A DNA stretch of 64,000 nucleotides from Margaritifera margaritifera (taxonomy: Eukaryota > Mollusca > Bivalvia > Unionida > Margaritiferidae). The notes beneath the pieces are model-generated. The model was not told the DNA's origin. It made no database searches and was given only the letters and a program-made list of their open reading frames with translations. Numbering within the stretch: the first letter of the stretch is position 1; every line of letters begins with the position of its first letter. Location: the NCBI GenBank assembly GCA_029931535.1, contig JAQPZY010001098.1:1020001-1084000 (forward strand). Reading direction: 5' to 3'. Below, in pieces: positions 37,914-47,692 of the stretch. Position numbers and translations under genes: made by a program.

Positions 37914-38880
37914 GAATAGATCTTAATATATGTCAGGACTGTTGACCCTCAAGTATATATCTATATAATCAATGAGAAGGCGCCACAAAGAATGCCTAAA
38001 AATTAACCTGAAACAACAAAAAGCAGGCTTCAAGTATTAACTTTTTTTATAATTAGTTTTCCACACGAATCATACAAATTGTCAGTGACTGAACTTACAC
38101 GAACTGTTGCTATTCGATATTTTGTGTCACCCATACAGTATCGTATACCTGTTACACTCAACGACAAACGGTACACATTTTTAAGAAAAACTATTGATTA
38201 CATATAGTAATAAAATTGCTTAAGTAGCAGTTTCATCACAATCATAATCATGTCTGAAAACGATCGAGAAATCAGGCATTTATTCGTGTCGATTGCAAAC
38301 CGAAATTAAGTGATAATCGAAATTTGAGTGCAGCGTCTGTTACCGAAATAGACTGCAAGCTTGCCAACACACAAATTCACGTCTGAATGTAGAAGAAAAA
38401 AAATTAGAAACCAAAATCCTTATAAATAAACACACAATAATTAAATTCTTTTGTCCAATGATGTTACGCTCTGATATCTGTTGACCGTTCTGTCATGATG
38501 CTAGCGCACCCTCATCCCAGCAATCTTGACTGTATCAATCCGCGCAAGAAATGTGTCAACAAAAATAAAAATATCTTAATTTTCGTATGAAAACATTAAT
38601 TAATTTTGCAAAATACACAATCTGAAGCATTATATGTACAATCAAAATGTGTAAAATGTCGCTGTTTTAAAATTATTGTAAAATTTCGGAACTTCTTATA
38701 GATATAGTAAAGCAGCCGTTAATCTCATGGACACACAATGGAGAAAAATCCATGCAAATTGAAGTTTTTTTCCTTAAAAAATATATAATAAAAAGAAAAT
38801 CTACGTGACAATACAATGTTTCCACTTCACTCGTGAAATATTTCCTTATATCTACTCAAAAAACGTAGATATCCTCTATT
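37553..38880 (+). repeat. Dispersed 1.3-kb repeat R, copy R1 (uninterrupted)
   Basis: It starts near ttttattatatatttcat, followed by a palindrome-rich 5' part (atcgccac-a-gtggcgat at 37617-37633) and a (TTC)n/(CT)n tract (37770-37911). A unique 0.9-kb body contains gatgttacgctctga at 38460. The end has cactcgtgaaatatttcc and tatatctact. Copy R2 is at 45226-46386 plus 52924-53134. R1 keeps the site ccttaaaaaatata (38772-38785) that is split by the Gypsy element in R2. No coding capacity, so it is probably a non-autonomous transposon of unknown class. Confidence 0.82.
37791..37911. repeat. (CT)n microsatellite inside R1
   Basis: About 120 bp of CT with two interruptions. The tract in R2 (45444-45505) is about half as long. 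Confidence 0.96.
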
Positions 38881-39799
38881 TACTGAACTTACAAAAATGA
38901 CATGAAAGATGAAAATACATCGATTAAATGTTCAAAGGATAAAACATTCTTGCAGCATACAATTTTAATTATTCCATTTGGACGATTATACATTATAACC
39001 ACTTAAAGAATTAAACTGTTACAATTTTTGATCAATACATCTTTATTTCCTCCTTTAGGAGATTAATAGGAACGTAGAGAAATAGTGCAGACACGAGATT
39101 GACAAGGACATGACGTACCATTAAATATATAAATCACACACTCATATATACATAAACAAGGATACAAATTTGTATATTTGATTGGTATGATCCCGCGTAC
39201 CATACCAGCGTCACCTGATGAGGAATGGTTCCGGCTATTTGGCGACCGCTACAGTCTCCCTTTGTAGCAGAAAGGAGATATGGTCTTACTGAGTACCTTC
39301 TAATAGATCGAATAACGCAATCAATATAAAGGACATTAACCTAACATTTTAAGGTCGAAATTGTCCATTCTTTGTACGAAACACTGACACGTGTTATACC
39401 TTCCTAATCTTGATGTATAATTAGGATTAGGACAGATAAATTAATCATTCATTTATTCTCCAACTCAGCATAGATATGAGGTAGAAAATAAAATTGTCAA
39501 GGTTGAGAATTAGGATAAATATTACATTATAAGTATGAACATTTATTGAATGACATAATTAATACTGTGAAGTCAAGTTATCTGTGAGGTAACCCAGCCG
39601 GATAATTTTGGGTTAATTCATTCATTTATCATCGTTTCTTTCGTTAGACTTTTCAGAAATGTAAAGAAAATACACAAAGATTCCCTTAAAAAAAAAAGAA
39701 AAAAAAAAAGAAACAACAAAGAAACCCATTCCGATTGGTTGCAAAATGCATGTGAGCTTCCTGCAGCAAATATTGTAGCTGATATCATAATATTTCTGT
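38881..39799. other. Anonymous AT-rich DNA
   Basis: No gene supported. An A-rich stretch with G interruptions lies at 39688-39712. Confidence 0.5.
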
Positions 39800-40948
39800 A
39801 GATTTCGGGGTCATTCAGTCCACACGTGTAGGGGAATTAGTACCCAATAAGTGCAAAACAAATTCTTCGTCAGATATATTATGAAAATATGCACCAAGTA
39901 GAATATCAAAATTATTGATAATATGTGACCAAAATAGATTCCTAATTCCTTGTGGTTTTGAACACGAGATTAGCATATGAGTAATGAGTAATAGCACCAG
40001 TGTACGAAGTATTGTAATGTTGACAATTAGGAAGTATCGTACTGTATGGAGTGACCAGAAACCTGGCTAAAATTTGTACCAGTTTAAGCTCTTTGTTTGA
40101 CCGTGGTATTTGCCACAAAAGGCGGGTTTAATATAATGATGTATATTTTTAAATCTTTGAAAGGATGAATCGTTAAAACATATATGCTTGAAGTGATTAT
40201 TCTCATATTCATTAATGGTGTTCCATATAATGTGCTTCCATTCCTTCTTAGCCGGAAAGTCTTTTCTTGCACACAAATATTAATGAAGTCTTTCAAGTCA
40301 TATATGTGAAGAATTTCATATATATATCGGGAATAAATCCCTTTTGTTTCATACAGTCATTCCTGCAAAGAAAGGTATACAATCTCATTAAAAATATTCT
40401 TGTAGACAACGTATTCTCAGGCATATGACATAATTTGTAAACGAAATTTAACTTTCTTTTATCAATTTCAGCGACAATTCTGTTCAGTCCTAGTATGTTT
40501 TCGCTCATTGTTGATCTGGTCGTACGTGAGAATTCTTGAATGTGCTTCTTACATTGATGCTGAAATACATCAAATTTTTAAATGTCTATGGATCCAATCT
40601 TTGACCACACTTCGCAACCATAAGACGCTGTTGGAATAACAATCTTTTTATATAGCCCTGCAGTGGTTAAGGGGTTTAATTTACATTCCGATTTCCCAAT
40701 CCCGATAAGGGAATAATAGTGATTTTCTTACTTTTCAACGTGACTTTTCTACTTTTGCTACGCAACTCGTGTCAGAGCTCATAGGCGTACCTATATGTTT
40801 GGTTGTTCGGGAAATCGGAATAACGTTTGGACTGATTTTTCACTTGAAATTGCAATCTTTTTTCTGTCTGTTCCGTTTGAAAATAATGCTGCAACTCTTA
40901 TTCTGATTGATTTTAAAATTCCAGGTTACCGAATACAAGTGAGCGATA

Positions 40949-42007
40949 TCAAGCATTGCTTGTAAAATGAGCAGGGGTTGTCGCTATAAGAGTGAAATCA
41001 TCAGCTAACGCAGGGTTTCCAGAAGGAATCGATCCTATGGTTATTCCTAATTTGGAATCTTCTAGAAATTTTAACATATCTTTAATATATACCAGGTAGA
41101 GAAGCATAGAAAGTATCCCACCTTGGCGAACACCTTGCCTGATTGGTATAGGTTCAGATTTAGTGCCATTTATACTTACAATGCTATAGATATTAGAGTA
41201 TGATTCTTTAATGATAGTAAAGAGTTTGCCAGTAATTCCCAATAGGGCACATGAAGAGTTTGCCAGTAATTTCCAATAGGGCAAATAAAGAGTTTGCCAG
41301 TAATTCCCAATAGGGCAAGCTTTATGAAAAGTCCCTTGTGCCATACGGCGTCAAACGCTTTCCTTATGTCCAAAAATGTGGCATAGGCTTTTGATTCTAA
41401 TTCCAGGATAGCGAAGATAGCTTAATGTAAGTTAAACGATGTCGTTATGCAACTGAATCCGTTTTGGGAAGCCCTGCTGTTGAGTATTCGGAAATTTAGC
41501 ATTTTCATTTTATACCATGTATTAAATATATTATATACACGTTTATACCATGTAATAAATATATTATATACACGTTTTTCAAATAGTTTTTAGAAAACAG
41601 GTAGCAAAGATACATCCCTGTTGCCGTCAGGGTCTGTTTTACACTTTCCTCCGCCTCTGTAGAATGGTATAATTAGGCCGACTTTCCAGTCACATGGTAT
41701 ATAACAGTATTTTTAGTATCGCACTGAATAGATTTATAATAGTTTATATTAGTTTCCTACCACCATATCTTATATGTTCATTCTGTACACCATCTATCCC
41801 CGGCGCTTTACATAATTTAAGTTGTATTATGGATGCTGCTATTTCAGCAAATGTAAACTTTTCAATAAAAACGGAGTCTTTAAGATCGGTTTCTTTATTC
41901 ACCGTATAGCTCGAGAATGGATTATTCTCTGGGATGTAATGGTGTTTAAAGTATTTGGCAAATAAGTTAGCTGTCTCTCGTGGAGTTGCATACTGTTTCT
42001 CCATCAA
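40949..42007 (-). pseudogene. LINE reverse transcriptase remnant
   Basis: Frame 42007-41744 holds RT motif 0/1 (LKLCKAPGIDGVQNEHIRYG). Frame 41373-41176 holds MDIRKAFDAVWHKGLF. Frame 41344-40949 holds IRQGVRQGG and ADD. The stretch 41744-41380 between them is broken. A 34-bp triplication at 41221-41322 interrupts the palm region. It is inactive. Confidence 0.88.
41221..41322. repeat. 34-bp triplication inside the LINE RT
   Basis: Three units of agagtttgccagtaattccc followed by aatagggca at 41221, 41255 and 41289. They arose after or during decay of the RT. Confidence 0.92.
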
Positions 42008-42103
42008 ATTTTACTTCGAAACAGCTTTTAGAGTTCCTGCTCCTATTACGTTGTTTATCGTATCATTTCCACAAAAGTCTAATATCTAACTCTGCTGCTT
42101 CAT

Positions 42104-42740
42104 CTAAATCATTACACATACTTCTTCGTATGCATTAATAGCTTGCTCTTGAACTTTCCTAAATTCTCTCTTGGCATCATGGTATTTTTTGTATCTGACA
42201 TACATTAAGCCCCTGAGTCTCCTATTTTCTATCCATATCCTTCTAAACCGTTTACGAAGCAAGAGTTTATTATTTACCTCTTCAATTTGTTTTGGTGCTG
42301 ATGGAATGGAATCTAATAATTCGTTTAATCTTTTGTCAACCTCTAGTTGATAAAATAGATGCCTTTCTATGTCAGCTGTATGCCATGAAGGAGAAGAGGA
42401 AGATATAGAGAGAGAATCGGTATACATTGCGACTGGGAAAGAGAGGTTGCTGTATATCAAATGGTTATCTAACCCTAAACTTGTATACTGATTTGCAAAG
42501 ACCTCGCAGTCATTTACGTACTGAAGCAAACTTGGGCCAACAAGAATAAAGTCAAGAGATATTCTGAGAGGCTCAAATGTGTAACTCAATCCGTTGTTCA
42601 GGTTTGTCTCGTTTAGGGCCACTAAGTGGTTTTAGTCAATAAAGTTTGTTAGCTAAGTCCGAAAAGTGTTTATTCATGCTCCTATCTCACCTCTTGATGA
42701 ATGGAAGCGATAAAAACTACTTATTGCTTAAGTTGGTTTT
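42104..42740 (-). pseudogene. LINE endonuclease C-terminus and linker remnant
   Basis: Frame 42622-42104 begins after the catalytic core of an AP-type endonuclease. SLDFILVGPSLLQYV and GLDNHLIYSNL occupy the places of the usual SxIDYV and SDHxPI motifs, the latter with D-N-H for S-D-H. A basic helical linker (KRFRRIWIENRRLRGLMYVR) leads to the RT. The upstream part to about 42740 is out of frame. Confidence 0.7.
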
Positions 42741-43297
42741 CATATATAGCGCCATCCTAGTAACGTCATTTGTGTTGATGAAAAAAATAAGAAAAAAAAA
42801 AAAAAATCAAAAAAAAAAAAAAAATAAAACAGTACGCGTACAAACATAGGCAGTTATGTGGATAAAGACTCTCACAGTGTAATATCGACATGACTCCGAC
42901 ATTCTGTACATGTATTGTCAGCAAAGAAAATGTTATTTGTGAGGAAAAATACATATAAGAGCACATGTTCTTCTCAAGATCATCGTCACTTTCATCTACT
43001 CCACTTGCCTGAGTTTAGGTTACATATAACACAACTGTAAAACTTCAAGCGGACTCCTTGCTAGATTGCGCCACTTAACACAAACAAAATCTTAAAATAG
43101 CATTTGCCAATGAGAACGGCCATGTCTTTGGCATTTAGTTTTCTCCTTTATATAAAAGAAAAATAGGTTTTCTATCATCGTTAGTCGGTTGCTAGTGGCT
43201 AGTGTTAGGAGACACGTCATAAATGGTTATATGCAAGATTTATAGATAAAGCGAAATATAATATTGTATGTAAAAGTGACCCTAAAAATAAGTAAAT
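42741..43297. other. Anonymous DNA with A-rich tract
   Basis: A-rich tract at 42780-42829. Nothing else recognised. Confidence 0.5.
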
Positions 43298-43346
43298 GTT
43301 TATATAGCCACTATTGTGCTGAGGTGTCGTACAACCTCTAGCGTAC

Positions 43347-43502
43347 TAACGGGGGGGGGGGGGGGGCTGGCAGACGGGGCGGTTGCCCCGGGCGCCAGAA
43401 GTCTTGGGGCGCCAAAACAGCTGATAAAAATTCGGGCCTCGTATTCTGGCCCTTTGGGTCATCATCGTCGCCCCGGGCGCCATTTACCCTTAGTCCGCCA
43501 CT
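43347..43502 (-). mobile_element. GC-rich non-autonomous DNA transposon remnant, hAT-like end
   Basis: A GC-rich island (poly-G at 43351-43366, then repeated gggcgcc motifs) ends in tccgccactg, the complement of the CAGTGGCGGA terminus typical of hAT-type elements. The left end is replaced by the G run. Flanking gcgtac at 43341 and 43503 may be what is left of the target duplication. It interrupts a local repeat (atagccactattgtgctgag) at 43298-43340 and 43530-43560. Confidence 0.5.
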
Positions 43503-44311
43503 GCGTACAACGCTGCTACATATTTAAATGCTTATATAGCCACTATTGTGCTGATGTGTCGTACAACGCTGCTACATATTGTGCTGAGGTGTCGTACAAG
43601 ACTGCTACATATTTAAATGCTTATAAAAATGTGCGTGAGACAATATTGCCTGAGCAAACAACCATGGCATTTCATATTCCACACTCCACAATGTAGTGGC
43701 CGGTAGAATGCTATTTTTTGTACGAGTCAATATTTTCAAGTAAATAAGTGCCCATATAAAGATAGCATCGACTATATCAGGCATATTTCCGATTTCTTTG
43801 AATACTTAAAATTTGGGAACATACTTAATTAAATTTTCAAAAGTACTTTCTTAGAGATTAAAAAACAGCAACATTGCATTAAAATAACATTTTAACAACG
43901 ACTTGTCTTTTGGGCCTTAAGATCCAATTTTAATTTCATTTTGAAAAGGAATGAAATAATGAATTAGATCCGCACGAAGGTTGAAAGATTTGTTGACAGT
44001 GATACGGGATACCATTTTTAACCTTATAACATTTTTCATAATATTTCTTTTCCCTATAAACACTTTTATTTCAAGAATTGTAAGATTTGGGGAATAGAAC
44101 ATATTATCTTAAGTTTGAAAATTATACATCCAGTGTCTGTTTTGAAACAATAGAATATTTTTCACAACAGGGTTGTATGTTAAGAAAGTTTACAATTGTA
44201 AACAAAAAAAAAATTAGAAAACCTGATGAATTCTGCAAGTTCAGAAAATACACGTTCCCCAGCAGAAAAGTGGGTTTATTTTCGTTTGTGTCCAAGAAAT
44301 ATGTCTTTTAT

Positions 44312-44312
<1 letters not shown>

Positions 44313-44376
<64 letters not shown>
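44313..44376. repeat. (TA)n microsatellite
   Basis: About 62 bp of TA. D2 lacks a TA tract at the equivalent place (near 54940). Confidence 0.95.
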
Positions 44377-44379
<3 letters not shown>

Positions 44380-44754
44380 CAATACGACAAAGCAATAGTG
44401 ATACATTGAAATAAAATTCAAATACAAATACAATAATTAGTGTCTATACTTTAGTAAGTGATGATGTGAATCTAGATAGGTATGTCTATATTTTACTTTG
44501 TTTTTCCTATGCATAATTTACAAGATTTACATGTATCCAATAAATATGTCTTTATGGTATATATAGTAAGTATAAATCAAGAACATCATGGGAATGTCCT
44601 AAAAATTCCACTAATTATGCCGTGTAATAAATACATCCATCGTGAGGATTATTGAGTTTGGACCGAATACACGTTTACAAGAAAATTGTAATGCTTACAA
44701 AAAACCCAAAATCCACGTTATTAACAAGACAACAACATAATCATTTTGTCTTTT

Positions 44755-45225
44755 GGAGGAAAACTTAGAAAAATTAAATTCATATAAACACCTTGGACTA
44801 ATCTTTCAGTCCAATGCCAAATGGGGGAAACGGAGAAGTTAAATATTTCAAAAGGCTACTAGGTTACTTAGGTTACCCGTTCTACTAGCTTACCTACGTT
44901 ACTTTTTCTACTGGGTTACCTGTTCTCAGATTACTAAAGTATGATCAATAAACGTTCTGCACTGCATTTGTAAGACCTATTTTTGAATATGCTGACGACG
45001 TTTGCTGCAATTGTCCTAAGGCTAAAAGTGACTTTAAAGGAAGTGTTCAAACTGAAGCAGCGAAAAGTTTTACAGGACTTCGTCGGTGCAAATCTATGAT
45101 AATGTTTATTGTATGATAAACTAGGTTGGGAATCACTGGCGATACGTAGACAAAATCATCAGCTATTGTTAATATACAAAATTCTAAATACTGAATCGCC
45201 TGAATAGTTTCAGGAAGTGATACCA
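44755..45225 (+). pseudogene. LINE RT C-terminal fragment, first part (D1)
   Basis: Translation in changing frames shows the post-catalytic RT region of a LINE: a YKHLGLIFQSN-like block near 44790 and VRPIFEYADDVCCNC followed by VQTEAAKSFTGLRR at about 44970-45090. The fragment is interrupted at 45225 by repeat R2 and resumes at 53135. It is a different element from the minus-strand LINE at 40-42.7 kb. Confidence 0.75.
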
Positions 45226-45440
45226 AGTTTTATTATATATTTCATGATAAGATATTGAAATATATCAGTGGGAGAAAACTGATATCGAAACAGTGGTGAT
45301 ACTACTTTCATCGCCACAATGGCGATATCACTTTTGGAACTACTTTCTTTTCACATTAGGAAATATATCTACCCTTATGTATGTTATTCAAATTTGTATT
45401 TTCACATTTAGGCCTATTTCATTTTTCTTCTTTTTCTGCT

Positions 45441-45507
<67 letters not shown>

Positions 45508-46386
45508 GATGAACATATCTTAAAATGTGATAAGACTGTAGACCTTCTATTATACATTTATTTATTCAATAAAGAGGCGCCATAAAAATGACTAAACACG
45601 AATTCCAAACAACAAAAAGTAGGCTTCAAGTATGAACTTTTTAAAATTAGTTTTCCACATGAATCCTGCAAATTATTAGTGACTGAATTTACATGAACTG
45701 TTGCTATTCGATATTCTGTCACCCATTTAGTATCGTATGCCTTTTACACTCTACGAGAAACGGGCACATTTTTAGGAAAAAAAGCTTTCTTAAATATAGT
45801 AATAAAATTGTTTAAGTAGCGATTCTAACCCTCAACACAATCATAATCATGTTTGAAAACGATGGAGAAATCGGGCATTGATGGGTTTTAATTGCAAACC
45901 GTAATTAAGTGACAATCGAATTTTGGGTGCAGCGTCTGTTACCGAACTAGACTGCAAGCTTACAGAGGCCAACATTTCACGTTTGAATGCAGAAATTAAC
46001 AAAATAAAGAATAAAAATCCATACAAGTAAACTCACAATTATAAAATTTTTTGTTTAAAGATGTTACGCTCTGAAATATGTCGGATGTGACCGCTCTGTG
46101 ATGTTTCTACAGTACCCCAACCTCAGCAATGTTCACTGTATCAATTCGTTCAAGAAATTTGTCAACGAAAATAAAAGTCTCTTTAATTTGGTTTGAAAAC
46201 AGTAATAATTTTGACAAAATACACAATTTGTAGCAATGTTTGTACAAGCTAAATTTGTAAAAGGTCGCTGTCCAAATATTATTGTAAATTTCGGAACTTC
46301 TTTCTATCATTGTGGTAATGCAGCCCTTAATCGCGTAGGCACAGAATGGAGAAAAATATCCATGCAAATCGACGGATTTTGCCTTA
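45226..46386 (+). repeat. Repeat R2, left part
   Basis: It matches R1 37553-38776 at about 80-85% by eye, including the (TC)n tract (45444-45505) and the shared gatgttacgctctga. It ends at ctta (46383-46386), the target duplication of the Gypsy element, and continues at 52924. Confidence 0.85.
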
Positions 46387-47140
46387 TGTTATGTATGATG
46401 TTTATATAATATTATAAATATTTTAGGAAATTATAAATGTTTCTTCACTTTAATATTTGCTTAAATCTTTATGTTTATCAGGAAAAACATGTTTAAATAG
46501 TGTCCTTGAATTAGGTTGTTTTGATCAATATGTTTTCTCAATTTGAAGGTCAAGGTTGAATTTTGTTTACAAGTAAAATTCCATTAAGATGACACGTGTT
46601 CTAGAACATTCTGTCATGTGACCAATCTTTATATATGCCATGTTTGGTGGACATTTATTCAGTTTTTGACATTACCATCAGTCTTGTAAAGAGCTATTAC
46701 AGTTGTGAAAATTCATTACAAATTCTAAGAGAGGAATTATTTTAAATATTCATTGGATTATAACAGTGCTCATAAACTTTTGGATTTTGGATTTTTAATT
46801 GATGATTTTGGAATTTATGTGAACTTATTCAGAGATTTTGGAATACTTCATTTTGACATCAGCACATCAAGATTTCTAGTACATCAGGACTTTGGAGACC
46901 ATTAGCACATCATAACATTCAAGGACACAGCCGTGAATTCGGAACATTCTATATTTAGGACTTGTGATTAGAACAATCATTCTCTTATTGGATTATTAGG
47001 ATTTCAAAACACATTACTGTAAGTGACTTTTTGATTTTTCATTTTAATTATCTAGTAATAAATTGCTTGTTGATTTTTACTTGATTTGTTGGTTTCACTT
47101 TCTTTCTGTTACATTTTTCTTAGACCATAGAGTCGTAACA
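46387..47140 (+). repeat. 5' LTR
   Basis: TGTTATGTATG...GAGTCGTAACA, 754 bp. The candidate promoter is CCAAT at 46622-46626 followed closely by tttatata at 46628-46635. A polyadenylation signal AATAAA lies at 47057-47062, about 80 bp from the LTR end. Compared with the 3' LTR it has two extra bases (ct) in cattctcttattgg and the private changes aaatag and acgtg. Confidence 0.97.
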
Positions 47141-47145
47141 GAAAT

Positions 47146-47163
47146 TGGGGGCTCGTCTGGGAT
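47146..47163 (+). other. Primer binding site, tRNA-Pro type
   Basis: TGGGGGCTCGTCTGGGAT, five bases after the LTR, agrees at 17 of 18 positions with the well-known tRNA-Pro primer site of gammaretroviruses. The family relation to that site is chance or convergence of primer use. Confidence 0.88.
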
Positions 47164-47301
47164 TGAATTTCTTTAAAGCATATTAGAGATATTAAATTTA
47201 TCTTTGAAATTCATATTGATTTTGTCTCTGAATTTTTTTGGTATTTGGCAAAGATTTTTAAATAGAGAAATTTTTTTGTGTGAAACCAACAAGCATTTAC
47301 A
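47164..47301 (+). other. Untranslated leader of the Gypsy element
   Basis: AT-rich leader between the primer site and the gag ATG. No ORF. Presumably it holds packaging signals, which cannot be recognised by eye. Confidence 0.6.
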
Positions 47302-47682
47302 ATGGCATCTAATGTTCAGAATTTCATTTCAAAACCTACCCAGGAGGGGTTAGAGTGCATGAGAAAGGATGAGTTGCTCGAGCTTGCCAGAAAATACAGT
47401 CTATCTGAGGCAAAAGTATCATTGACAAAACAGGAGATAAAGATTATTTTGATTCAGTATTTAGTAGGAAAGGGAATTTTTGAAAATAGTGCTTTAAGTT
47501 TGAAGAGAAAGCCTGTATCTGGTTCTGACAGGAAATTAAAGGAATTAGAGTTAAAGAACCAGATGGATTTAGAATTGGCAAAGCTTCAGATTCAGAGAGA
47601 GAGAGAGAAAAAGAAGAGAGGCAGATGGAGAGAGAAAAAGAAGAGAGGCAGATGGAGAGAGAGAGAGAGAGAAAGAAGATAG
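47302..47682 (+). pseudogene. Gag N-terminal segment, frameshifted
   Basis: 126 codons starting at the first ATG after the leader. The N-terminal part (residues 1-75) is mixed charge and helical (ECMRKDELLELARKYSLS). From about residue 85 it becomes an Arg/Glu/Lys-rich coiled-coil-like stretch coded by GA repeats with a duplicated gaggcagatggagagag block. The frame ends in TAG at 47680-47682. The long frame of the polyprotein is +1 relative to this one and is open back through the GA repeat, so a length change in the repeat most simply explains the break. A programmed shift is the alternative, but the second copy, which lacks the repeat, reads straight through in one frame. Confidence 0.85.
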
Positions 47683-47692
47683 ACAAATACAA

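Larger units (their letters stand above)
39800..42740 (-). mobile_element. Decayed non-LTR retrotransposon (LINE)
   Basis: On the minus strand a partial endonuclease end (42740-42104), the RT (42007-40949) and a C-terminal region (40508-39815) follow each other in changing frames with many stops. Known LINE landmarks are the KAPGIDGVQNEHIRY block before RT motif 1, QGVRQGGILSMLLY, and a catalytic motif ALADDFTLIA in which the usual F/Y before ADD is leucine. The clade cannot be fixed by eye; Jockey/CR1-like groups fit. The 5' end of the endonuclease and any poly-A-like tail are not seen. Confidence 0.85.

Noticed and set aside
37588..37926. Leucine/serine-repeat ORF
   Set aside because: Translation of the (CT)n tract inside repeat R1; no counterpart frame is conserved in R2.
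47302..47692. Separate small gag gene followed by a pol gene
   Set aside because: The second copy reads gag start and zinc knuckle in one frame, so the split here is better explained by a length change in the GA repeat.
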